Assembly (NCBI RefSeq): GCF_006491645.1 | Contig: NZ_VDCZ01000008.1 | Location: forward strand, 1 to 64,000 | Reading direction: 5' to 3' | DNA length: 64,000 nt | From: Flavobacterium profundi | GTDB lineage: Bacteria; Bacteroidota; Bacteroidia; Flavobacteriales; Flavobacteriaceae | In this document: piece after piece, positions 56,501-63,328 of the stretch | Position numbering within the stretch: the stretch's first letter is position 1 | How the letters are laid out: each line of letters starts with the position of its first letter | Made by a program: the position numbers and the translations under genes | The notes under the pieces: generated by a model | Databases searched by the model: none | Told to the model about the DNA's origin: nothing | What the model saw: only the letters and a program-made list of their open reading frames with translations

Positions 56501-57121
56501 AGGTAAAGCTCTTAACCAATCCTTAAAAGCTTCTTGTAGTGTTTCAGGTTCTCTAAGTACAATATCTTTAATAGAATTAACAACGAAAGACTTTGCAGTC
56601 TCACCAATTGCCAAAAAAACAGGTCTTTCACTTACAACGGGGTTTGTAATTGAAAGGACTTTAGGTTTTAGCTTTTCTAATACTTCCAAATGATTATTGT
56701 AAGTAGAGATTCCATAATTTGAAACTATCTCTTCTTCAATTTTTTTTGTCTTAGCTATTTTTTCATATAAATTTCCAAAAACGAAAACAGGGTAGGGAAC
56801 AAGCTCTGCTTTATTATTAGAATTATCGACGAATAATATACCTCTTTTGACAAAATCAATAATTTGACTTTTAGTAGGTTCTTGGTAAAAATCACCCCAG
56901 TTTTTCATTGGGATTCCCTTTTTATTTCTATACCAAATCCATGCATTTATTTCATCTTTTGAAATGCCAGGATTATGTTTCTCTATTGTTTCATCTAAGG
57001 TATAAATAGGTTGTGATACTTTCCCTAAACCAATTGGTTTTAAAATTTTTTCAAAAAACCTTTTATTCTGATCGATAAGTGCTTTTGTAGAAGCTTTAAG
57101 TTCACCTTTGTAAATTTTCAT
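53564..57121 (-). CDS. SNF2-family DEAH helicase/ATPase of the element
   Basis: Protein of 1185 residues. Helicase motifs in order: Walker A in AYDVGVGKTITAI, motif II DEAH in YIVVDEAHNFKN, motif III LLTATPFTNSPLEI, and a second RecA lobe with IIGTSTIKEGLNLQKKST and LRQLEGRVWRQKN (motif VI). Such large SNF2 proteins next to adenine methyltransferases occur in phages and plasmids, for example DarB-like anti-restriction proteins. A coiled-coil C-terminal part ends in a basic tail RLRLAKAKAKALKIKLKL, nearly shared with the small gene just upstream. The start is preceded by the 13-bp box. Confidence 0.88.
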   Translation of the reverse strand: MKIYKGELKASTKALIDQNKRFFEKILKPIGLGKVSQPIYTLDETIEKHNPGISKDEINAWIWYRNKKGIPMKNWGDFYQEPTKSQIIDFVKRGILFVDNSNNKAELVPYPVFVFGNLYEKIAKTKKIEEEIVSNYGISTYNNHLEVLEKLKPKVLSITNPVVSERPVFLAIGETAKSFVVNSIKDIVLREPETLQEAFKDWLRALPDDMFNNTRSLEIINYYLNNESKPRRIDEIEWKSIKKITRDEGERLFKIFLHTGLEYRDQVRLDAEYNSKFNAIAPLQYHKIPVAFQVSKLFNGLPLSIRDAQREGIAFLELVGSGIVAYDVGVGKTITAIIEMANALNTGKCKRPIVAVPNPTYKNWIAEIIGIDGKEGILTGTGITINEWYNLGSDYSHIDLEKKVPERSITLVTYEGLQKIGFSKETSDEHFQELANILSQNDDKSERDAEKENEKLREIIGVGNKETIADIETLGFDYIVVDEAHNFKNVFSEVKADKQSGKQFHIRGGQPSNRGIKLFFLCNYIQRTYGRNVMLLTATPFTNSPLEIYSMLSFVAYDYMKSWGIYNIRTFFEQYISETTEDAVGVDGEIQQKNVVKSFNNRISLQKLINSHINFKTGEEANIPRPCKINLPKTSIITDDGLVKKLTKDKQLLTYLKMNPIQEANQRRINSEASEGASQDDPGKLLRLMSQSLNNALSPFLYSGTPKDYLDFIENSPKIKYTLECIKTVKQWHEKRNEPVSGQVIYIDRGKQFFPYIKEYLEKELGYKKGVSLKSNPKQKVDEVEFITSGITQANKEKIKAAFNEGVCKIIIGTSTIKEGLNLQKKSTVLYNLYPNWNPTDLRQLEGRVWRQKNEFGYVRIVMPLMENSMDVFVFQKLEEKTSRINDLWSKSDRGNVLDEESLDPNEVKFALVTDLGVLLRYQLKQIDADLRRKVIVLNNNFKDLENYTSLKQNLESFRTHFHKSILEKKASFKSLILFDDLSFNEIGNYELESFTKEKQNIIEKYQSLYDSINNITQNYDDKELITVNMQYSRIVHKLTNYQLEKYKETLSQYLKIKRTIFELRGYSENTDLEIIKDEIQKELLLTATELENINTVEFQEKLMDKIIEDKKKYSIKGGELSDRVKDFSSLNYLMSYKFSDIDHTSCSIPGIENKSQSIPIDKDRRLRLAKAKAKALKIKLKLIA

Positions 57122-57130
57122 TTTGCGATG

Positions 57131-57143
57131 TGGTTAAATGGTT
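57131..57143 (-). repeat. 13-bp box AACCATTTAACCA (copy 2)
   Basis: Exact copy, 9 nt before the SNF2 gene start codon on the - strand. See 53548-53560. Confidence 0.7.
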
Positions 57144-57147
57144 GCTT

Positions 57148-57372
57148 TTATAGTAATTTAATTCTCATTTTTATAGCTTTTGCTTTTGCTTTTGCAATTG
57201 CTATTCTTTTGGATTTATCGTTAATCATTCCTGTAACTCTCAAAACATCTTCTTTTGTTCCTTTAATCATCTTAGGAAAAAAAATAGACGAAGATTCATA
57301 CTCTACACCTGCAATTTTTTCAGGATGTAATTCAAAAAACCTATTGTTCGAGGTTATTTCTACAAAATCCAT
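57148..57372 (-). CDS. Small protein sharing the AKAKAKA C-terminal tail
   Basis: From ATG 57372 (1 nt after the previous stop) the protein has 74 residues: MDFVEITSNNRFFELHPEKI onward, ending in RIAIAKAKAKAIKMRIKLL. The tail aligns without gaps to the SNF2 protein's C-terminus. The body is not recognised. An upstream in-frame start at 57390 would overlap the previous gene. It may be a SNF2 partner or a carrier of a targeting tag. Confidence 0.6.
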   Translation of the reverse strand: MDFVEITSNNRFFELHPEKIAGVEYESSSIFFPKMIKGTKEDVLRVTGMINDKSKRIAIAKAKAKAIKMRIKLL

Positions 57373-57373
57373 A

Positions 57374-57565
57374 TTATAAACTTTCTTCAATATGAATAAA
57401 ACATTCTGAGATAGTAAATTGTTCTTGGACCATCATAACAATTATTTTATCTTCAATTTCTTTATATCCATTCTCTGATTGAATAAAATCATAGATTTTT
57501 GGAGCGTTTTCCTTAGTTATTAAACCAAGTTCATTTTCAATTGCTTTTCTGATTTTTTCTTGCAT
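57374..57565 (-). CDS. Small acidic protein of unknown function
   Basis: Protein of 63 residues, helical and acidic (IRKAIENELGLITKENAPKI), starting 1 nt after the methyltransferase stop. No family recognised. Tight packing with both neighbours supports expression. Confidence 0.6.
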   Translation of the reverse strand: MQEKIRKAIENELGLITKENAPKIYDFIQSENGYKEIEDKIIVMMVQEQFTISECFIHIEESL

Positions 57566-57566
57566 C

Positions 57567-58277
57567 TTATTTCCTTTTAAAAATTAATATATCTGTAGGT
57601 ACGTCGGTGTTTTTAAAGACTTTTGGTAATCTATAAGCATCAACAAATTCAGCATATTGTCCAATTAGTTTTTTTTCATGCATATAGGTCTTATCATTTC
57701 TCATAAAGTTTTGTGCAGTAATAAAAACAAGTAAACCTCCCTTTTTTAATAACTTCATTGATTGAAGCATAAAGAACATTTCTACTTGCTTGATTTTTAA
57801 ACTAGAAAAATAAGAAGAGTAAAGATTTTTATATTTTCCGTAAGGAGGATTACCAATAACTAAATCAAAAGGATAGTTGTCTAAATTAGTTACTTCATTC
57901 TTCAAGACACTTGTATATCGAGGTGCTTTTAAAAATGCTGTTTCAAAATAGTTATTGAAAATTGTAGCTTCAGGAACTCTTTTTTTTGCAATTTGATAGT
58001 TTAAATTATCCAATTCAAATGCAGTAATATTTTTTGGATTTTTAATAACTTTTAGAAAATTACCTGTACCACAACTTGGTTCCAAAATTTTACCTTTTGT
58101 TTCATTGAAACCGTATCTAATTGCCAGTTGATACATTACTTCACAAATCCATATTGGTGTAAAAAAAGAATAAAGCCTATTTGTGCCATCGTTAGGCTCA
58201 AAGGCTTCTAAAATACTTAAATCTTCATTGCTTAATGAAGATTTAGTAAGTATTTCTTTAATTAAAGAATTACTCAT
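57567..58277 (-). CDS. N6-adenine DNA methyltransferase
   Basis: Protein of 236 residues. SAM-binding motif I is ILEPSCGTGNFL, motif IV is LVIGNPPYGKYK (NPPY for adenine-N6), and motif X lies at the N-terminus. Later KKGGLLVFITAQNFMR is also conserved. It would methylate element DNA, probably to evade host restriction. It lacks a recognisable target-recognition domain, so specificity may come from the adjoining SNF2 protein. Start preceded by the 13-bp box. Confidence 0.9.
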   Translation of the reverse strand: MSNSLIKEILTKSSLSNEDLSILEAFEPNDGTNRLYSFFTPIWICEVMYQLAIRYGFNETKGKILEPSCGTGNFLKVIKNPKNITAFELDNLNYQIAKKRVPEATIFNNYFETAFLKAPRYTSVLKNEVTNLDNYPFDLVIGNPPYGKYKNLYSSYFSSLKIKQVEMFFMLQSMKLLKKGGLLVFITAQNFMRNDKTYMHEKKLIGQYAEFVDAYRLPKVFKNTDVPTDILIFKRK

Positions 58278-58287
58278 GGCGGTGTAG

Positions 58288-58300
58288 TGGTTAAATGGTT
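58288..58300 (-). repeat. 13-bp box AACCATTTAACCA (copy 3)
   Basis: Exact copy, 10 nt before the methyltransferase start codon; its 5' end overlaps the upstream gene's TAA stop codon. Confidence 0.7.
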
Positions 58301-58781
58301 ATTCCAAAGGTTGCTCTAAAATATAAGTTTGACCTAAGGCTTCTACGATAATTTCAGTTTTCCAACTTTTCAAATCGGTGAATTCTTCAAAATTAAGCAA
58401 TTCATTTACAAGGTGCAAATAGTTAGTTTCAATTGTAATATCTTTGATAATAGATGAATTATAAGCTAGTATTTCTATTTGTGTGATATCCGAATTGGCT
58501 TCCCCAATTAATACATTATTACGATATACTTTTATCTTTTTTACCGAAACTAAACCTAAAGTATTTATCGAAAAATCATATTGAGTGGTATTGGTAAACT
58601 TTACAGAAATATCGAATAGTAACTTAGTTCCTTTAACTCTAACTTTATAAATACTATCGATTTTAAATAGTAAATTATTAATTACTGTTTGATAATCTGC
58701 AATCTTTTTGGACCCATATGCAGTGATTAATCCAAAAGCTGCTAAGCCAATTGCTATTTTTGTTTTTGTAGTTAGTTTCAT
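58299..58781 (-). CDS. Membrane-anchored beta-domain protein
   Basis: Protein of 160 residues: one N-terminal transmembrane helix (IAIGLAAFGLITAYGS) followed by a beta-sandwich-like domain (YKVRVKGTKLLFDISVKFTN ... IEILAYNSSIIKDITIET) that resembles LEA14/WHy-type folds. Small single-helix proteins are typical of virion membranes and of lysis or envelope modules; no function is assigned. Confidence 0.6.
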   Translation of the reverse strand: MKLTTKTKIAIGLAAFGLITAYGSKKIADYQTVINNLLFKIDSIYKVRVKGTKLLFDISVKFTNTTQYDFSINTLGLVSVKKIKVYRNNVLIGEANSDITQIEILAYNSSIIKDITIETNYLHLVNELLNFEEFTDLKSWKTEIIVEALGQTYILEQPLE

Positions 58782-58810
58782 AGTTTTTTTTGAGTTAAAA
58801 GATTATATCG

Positions 58811-59104
58811 TTAAGTGAAAATGTTGTATTTCTCACCAATTGAGTTAAACTTTATTTGTACTTCTTTTGGATAGGGTTGTGAATACTTCTTTACTATCCA
58901 TAAATCATTCAAAAAAATTACTTCGTCATCGGTCATTTTATCAATGATTCCAATTAACTGTAAATCTGCATCACTATCCGTTATACTTCTAATGTATTCT
59001 TTAAGTTGTTTTCTAACTAGATCTGTTTTGATTGATTTTTTATTTGATGCAATAAGTATTCCTCCAATAGCCAATAACCCAACAGGTATTAATATATTTT
59101 TCAT
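58811..59104 (-). CDS. Small single-pass membrane protein
   Basis: Protein of 97 residues with one N-terminal helix (ILIPVGLLAIGGILIAS), then a soluble helical part (VRKQLKEYIRSITDSDADLQ). It belongs to the same run of small membrane proteins. Unknown function. Confidence 0.6.
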   Translation of the reverse strand: MKNILIPVGLLAIGGILIASNKKSIKTDLVRKQLKEYIRSITDSDADLQLIGIIDKMTDDEVIFLNDLWIVKKYSQPYPKEVQIKFNSIGEKYNIFT

Positions 59105-59106
59105 AA

Positions 59107-59652
59107 TTAAGGTTTAAAAATTAAACTAAAACGATATAATAAGAAAATGATAAACAAAAGACCCAAAAATGCAAAACCTAATAGCCATTTTGGATAGACA
59201 TTTACTTGTACTTCTCTTTCAACTATTTTTATTGATTGTTGTTTTTTTTGTAGTTTAGAAATACTATCTGTTTGGGTATTGATAGTTTCTTGCATATTAG
59301 CTATGGTATATAAGAATTGAGTTTTCTCATCATAAAACATTTTATAACTGTTTTCACCGCTTTTTTTGTAAAAATTAATCGATTTTAAAGCGTTACGATA
59401 TTTCTCATTACACAAGCTGTCACAGTCTTTACCTTGTCCAGTTTTTAAATCTGGCATATAACTAGAACTACTATCTTTAATTTTTTTAGAAATTTCGACT
59501 ACTTTTTTTACACTTGTATTATGGACTAAGCTATCAGATTTTTTCTCAATAGTTTTTGTCTCAGTCACTTTTTTGGAACGACAAGATGTGATGCATGATA
59601 GAGTGAGTATCATAGCTAAAAAAATAAACCAAAAGGCAAGTGCTTTTTTCAT
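59107..59652 (-). CDS. Unimolecular-spanin-like protein (N-terminal lipobox, C-terminal TM)
   Basis: Protein of 181 residues. N-terminus: hydrophobic FWFIFLAMILTLSCITSC with lipobox-like cysteines. The middle is soluble and heptad-rich (ANMQETINTQTDSISKLQ). The C-terminus is a membrane helix (WLLGFAFLGLLFIIFLLYRF). Outer-membrane lipid anchor plus inner-membrane C-terminal helix is the u-spanin layout, which fuses the two membranes in phage lysis. Its start overlaps the stop of a holin-like gene (ATGA) and an endolysin lies further up. Function is inferred from topology only. Confidence 0.6.
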   Translation of the reverse strand: MKKALAFWFIFLAMILTLSCITSCRSKKVTETKTIEKKSDSLVHNTSVKKVVEISKKIKDSSSSYMPDLKTGQGKDCDSLCNEKYRNALKSINFYKKSGENSYKMFYDEKTQFLYTIANMQETINTQTDSISKLQKKQQSIKIVEREVQVNVYPKWLLGFAFLGLLFIIFLLYRFSLIFKP

Positions 59653-59999
59653 GATTTTCCTATTTTGTTATTACTGCATTGTGAACATTGTTTTTTATAA
59701 AGGTCTAGTTCTCCTTTTATTTTTTTATTTTCATCTGAAATCCTTTTGTTTTCTTCCTGCACAGTTTGAATTTGTTTAGTCATTCTTTCAAATTCACTAT
59801 CCATTCTTTCTCTAAGCTTATCTACAAGGTCGATTGTTTTTTCAGCTGTTGTAATTTTTTCTTGATCACTTTTTGAAACTTCCTGATTGGATAAAGCTTC
59901 TATCTTTTTTATTTCTGCTTTTCGACTTTTCCAAGCAATGTAAATTGCAAATATGGTGGTTGAACCAAAAAAATAGTTTAGTATTTGGTGAATATCCAT
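59649..59999 (-). CDS. Holin-like small membrane protein
   Basis: From the ATG at 59999 the protein has 116 residues: one N-terminal helix (ILNYFFGSTTIFAIYIAWK), then a charged coiled coil (DKLRERMDSEFERMTKQIQ) and a Cys-containing tail. Overlap with the spanin-like gene and the endolysin in the same direction suit a lysis role, but a single helix and long coiled coil could also be a structural or scaffold protein. Confidence 0.5.
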   Translation of the reverse strand: MDIHQILNYFFGSTTIFAIYIAWKSRKAEIKKIEALSNQEVSKSDQEKITTAEKTIDLVDKLRERMDSEFERMTKQIQTVQEENKRISDENKKIKGELDLYKKQCSQCSNNKIGKS

Positions 60000-60010
60000 A
60001 AACAAAAAGA

Positions 60011-60724
60011 TTAAGAATTAACCATTACTGTCCAACCTCTACCTTCTAAAGTAGTTTTGTCCGTCAATCCTTGACTTCCAGGCGCATTATTTCCTCCCAA
60101 ACTTACATAGCCATTGTTTAAATTATTGGCTACTAATGTGGCAAGTATAGAATCAATTTCAGCACTACTTAATACATTACCTCCAAAATCTAAATAAGTC
60201 AATAATGGATTATTTGAAATATTAAGTGTTGACAAAGTGTTATTATTGAATACTAATTTTTCTAATAGCGTATTTGTAGAAATGTTTAAAGCACTAATAG
60301 AAGTTGAACCGATATTTAGTTCTTTCAAATTAACTAAAGCAGAAACATCTATTGAATTAATACCGTAAGAGAATTGAAAGTTCACAATTTCCAATGCAGT
60401 ATTATTTGACAAATCTACACTTGTCATAGTTCCGTTTAAATTAAACAGTTCCAAGTGCTTTAAATTTACTAATGGTGATAAATCCAAAGAGGAAAAAGGA
60501 TTAGCACCTGCAAACAACCTTTCTACATTTACGTAATTGGTTAAATCAATAGTTTGAATGTTATTGCTTGACATAAATGCATCCATAGGAGTATATAGTC
60601 TTTCTACTGCTTTTGAAATAGCGGTTATAATTTGTGGCCTTCCAATACTTTTTTTAGTAGTGAAAGCGTTTAAATAATTCATTACTTCAGTAGTAATCGC
60701 TTCGATGTTTGGTGTAGTTGGCAT
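60011..60724 (-). CDS. Leucine-rich-repeat protein
   Basis: From the ATG at 60724 the protein has 237 residues. The centre has about eight irregular LRR units of LxxLxLxxN type (SPLVNLKHLELFNLNG, TALEIVNFQFSYGINS, PLLTYLDFGGNVLSS), with a helical N-terminus and the C-terminal GRGWTVMVNS. LRR proteins in phage tail or fibre regions commonly bind partners or the host surface. The 504-residue gene ends 13 nt before this start. Confidence 0.75.
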   Translation of the reverse strand: MPTTPNIEAITTEVMNYLNAFTTKKSIGRPQIITAISKAVERLYTPMDAFMSSNNIQTIDLTNYVNVERLFAGANPFSSLDLSPLVNLKHLELFNLNGTMTSVDLSNNTALEIVNFQFSYGINSIDVSALVNLKELNIGSTSISALNISTNTLLEKLVFNNNTLSTLNISNNPLLTYLDFGGNVLSSAEIDSILATLVANNLNNGYVSLGGNNAPGSQGLTDKTTLEGRGWTVMVNS

Positions 60725-60737
60725 AATTATATTTTTT

Positions 60738-62252
60738 TTAGATAAATTCGTCTGTAAATTCGTCTGTGAATAATTCAAATGCATCAGGTTCATAAACCCT
60801 CAATTCAAAATAATTATAAGGGATACAGTCATCCGATAAAATTCCATTTTTAGTAGTTACAATGTAGGCTTCTGTTCCATCAACTCCAGTAGCTATTTTT
60901 ATGTTAGCTACATCATTTTCAAGAGTTAAAGAAGTTGGAATAATGTTTGGACAAAGAATTAACGTTGCATAAAAATTATCAGGAATGCTAGTTTTATAAT
61001 TTCCTAAAGAATTACGTGTAAAACTTAAATTAAATTGTTCAAAATCATTATCCAATATTTCTAAAGATGGATTATTTGTACCATTTTGAGCAATAAAACC
61101 TGTAATGGTTTTATATTTTCTTGAATAATTGGTTTTAGATACTGGTTGAATATTGCCAGTATAGTTGTAATTGATTGAACCTACTGATCCATTCCCATTA
61201 AAAAACTTTTGAGTAGAAATTTCTTCCGTTAAATCGGTAAAATTATCGTACTTAATTTTTAATAATTTGGGTAAATATGCAGGGTCATATATGTTAGCTT
61301 CTCCATTAAGATAAATATATCCATTTGGCATCATCGAATTATCATCGGTTACTGTCATACCAACATTTATACACTCTTCTAAGTCTAATGTTTTACAGTC
61401 AATACGACAAATGAATTTATTGTAAAGGGAAGTAATTACAATCTTCCCATTAAAAATGGTCATCCAATGCGGATGCGGTCTTTGAGTTCCATCTAAGGTT
61501 GTAGTTAGTTCACCTGAATTCCTTAATTCAGTACCATCTAAATTCAAAACATCAATACCAATTTTATTATAAACTCCTGAAGAGCGGTTTACCCAAACAA
61601 TGAAAATTTCATCATTGTAGATGTAAAACGGATAAGGTGAATTGATTCTTTTGGCAGCTGTGGTTCCAGTGGTATAAATTATTTGAACTGAATTAAAAGA
61701 CAAATCCACTTTTACTAAATAGGCTCCTGAATTACCGTTAGAAATTAGCGTATAGATATAACCTCGATACACTTTTAACGTATCAGTTGAACCAATGTAA
61801 CCCGTTCCACTTGGTAATTGAAAATAGGTTTGCTCTTCTAAATTGTACGGATTAATTTTACCTAAAATTACAGGTTGACCTGTTACTCGATTTGATAAAT
61901 ACAAATAGTCTTCATAGAAAACCATACTGTGAACAAATGTAATTCCAGTTAAAGCCTTATAATTAATCGCTTCATAGACTAATTTATTCGATTTAATTTG
62001 GCAATTAATTAGAGAAACGATAATATTATCCACTCCAAAATTACACGTCAAGAAAAGGTCATTGCCATTTCTGACAATCTCGTTAATATTGGTTATGGTT
62101 GTTCCTGGTATCGAAAGAACAAAAGTTCGATACGTATTGGTTTTATAAACTAGTTCATTACCCTGAGCCGAACCAGCGATATAAAAATCAGCAGGCAAGT
62201 CTTTGGTTGTATTATTGAATATTTTGCCAATAGGTATAAATAAATTATTCAT
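60738..62252 (-). CDS. Beta-rich, propeller-like protein
   Basis: Protein of 504 residues without a family I recognise with confidence. Recurrent strand motifs such as 'LFLTCNFGVDNIIVSLINCQ', 'LYLSNRVTGQPVILGKINP' and 'FIVWVNRSSGVYNKIGIDV' recur at about 45-60 residues, suggesting a six- or seven-bladed propeller (about 40-340), followed by a beta domain. Next to LRR and lysin genes, a receptor-binding or tail-associated role is plausible, not shown. Confidence 0.6.
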   Translation of the reverse strand: MNNLFIPIGKIFNNTTKDLPADFYIAGSAQGNELVYKTNTYRTFVLSIPGTTITNINEIVRNGNDLFLTCNFGVDNIIVSLINCQIKSNKLVYEAINYKALTGITFVHSMVFYEDYLYLSNRVTGQPVILGKINPYNLEEQTYFQLPSGTGYIGSTDTLKVYRGYIYTLISNGNSGAYLVKVDLSFNSVQIIYTTGTTAAKRINSPYPFYIYNDEIFIVWVNRSSGVYNKIGIDVLNLDGTELRNSGELTTTLDGTQRPHPHWMTIFNGKIVITSLYNKFICRIDCKTLDLEECINVGMTVTDDNSMMPNGYIYLNGEANIYDPAYLPKLLKIKYDNFTDLTEEISTQKFFNGNGSVGSINYNYTGNIQPVSKTNYSRKYKTITGFIAQNGTNNPSLEILDNDFEQFNLSFTRNSLGNYKTSIPDNFYATLILCPNIIPTSLTLENDVANIKIATGVDGTEAYIVTTKNGILSDDCIPYNYFELRVYEPDAFELFTDEFTDEFI

Positions 62253-62312
62253 TTCTTATCTTTTTAATAGTTAGGGCTGTAAGGGTAATAAGTGCTACAC
62301 CTGTAAAAGTGA

Positions 62313-62858
62313 TTAAGCTTTTTTTTTAAACACAAAGGATTTTAAACGGTCAAGCCACCCTTGTAAAAACACACCTCCTAGACTTTTGTAATGATTAATT
62401 CTTTCTATCATATAAAGCTCGTGTAGTTGTTCTTGATTTACTTTGTTAATTGCTTGTATCGTTTGATTACCAATTACACCATCAACTGCTAATGCATAAC
62501 CAAATTTTTGATTTAAAACACGTTGCACTTCTTTGGCTGCTAAACCAATTCCTGCATTTACCCCATGATCGATAATGATGTTTGCAACAGATTGATTGCT
62601 TATTGAATCTCCACGCATTACATTCCAATACCATAGCTTGTAAATTTGGACCGCAGTACTTTTTGGCATAATACGCATATCAGTTTCTGTGGGTGGTCTT
62701 TTAATCCAAAGCTCATAAGTTTTTGCAGAAATACCCCAATTGGTTCCTACTAATTGTCCTAAGCTATTATAGTTTCCTGAATCTTGAGAATGCTTTTGAT
62801 AGCCACCCTCAACATTCTGAAGTATTTTTAAAAAATCATTAAAATTTGCCATAATCAT
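62313..62858 (-). CDS. GH108 endolysin (N-acetylmuramidase) with peptidoglycan-binding domain
   Basis: Protein of 181 residues (or 179 from the second ATG). The N-terminal region FLKILQNVEGGYQKHSQDSGN holds the catalytic Glu of GH108; IYKLWYWNVMRGDSIS follows. The C-terminal VDGVIGNQTIQAINKV is the PG_binding_3 signature. It lacks a signal peptide, so a holin would release it. It cleaves the peptidoglycan glycan strand during host lysis. Confidence 0.92.
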   Translation of the reverse strand: MIMANFNDFLKILQNVEGGYQKHSQDSGNYNSLGQLVGTNWGISAKTYELWIKRPPTETDMRIMPKSTAVQIYKLWYWNVMRGDSISNQSVANIIIDHGVNAGIGLAAKEVQRVLNQKFGYALAVDGVIGNQTIQAINKVNQEQLHELYMIERINHYKSLGGVFLQGWLDRLKSFVFKKKA

Positions 62859-62953
62859 TATACTTTAAAAATTGAAGCAAAGGGCATTGCTGCCCAATGC
62901 TGTCAACCTCGCTACTAATACAACTAATAAAAAAAGAAGTATCTTAAATATTT

Positions 62954-63328
62954 TTATTTCGAATAGACACTATACCCAAAAAGGCTTGCAAGAATAAGTA
63001 TGCATAACCAACAAGGCTTCTTTTTATAGGTTCCAGTATATCCAGGTAAATTGGTAAACGCATCTTTCATTAAAATGGTTTTGTAATTCAGATTAAGAAC
63101 AATGTCTTGAATTTGTTCTTTCCCAACGTAGCTAATAGCTACTTTAGAGTAATTATTGATATTAAAATCAGAGATAGAAAAATCCCCTTTTGCATCAGTA
63201 ACTACTCCATAAGGAACTCCATTAAAACTTGGGTAATCCAAAATGCTTACGTGTGCCCCCTCGAGTGCTTCTCCAAACTCATCTACTACTTTGCCTTTAA
63301 AAGCAACTATGTTTGTTTTCGTTTCCAT
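62954..63328 (-). CDS. CarboxypepD_reg-like domain with C-terminal membrane anchor
   Basis: Protein of 124 residues. VAFKGKVVDEFGEALEGAHV ... GVVTDAKGDFSI and VAISYVGKE form a carboxypeptidase regulatory-like beta domain, then the C-terminal helix CWLCILILASLFGYSVYS anchors it. This domain is normally in TonB-dependent receptor N-termini; here a lone anchored copy is in a phage-like element. Its ATG overlaps the previous stop (TAATG). Confidence 0.8.
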   Translation of the reverse strand: METKTNIVAFKGKVVDEFGEALEGAHVSILDYPSFNGVPYGVVTDAKGDFSISDFNINNYSKVAISYVGKEQIQDIVLNLNYKTILMKDAFTNLPGYTGTYKKKPCWLCILILASLFGYSVYSK

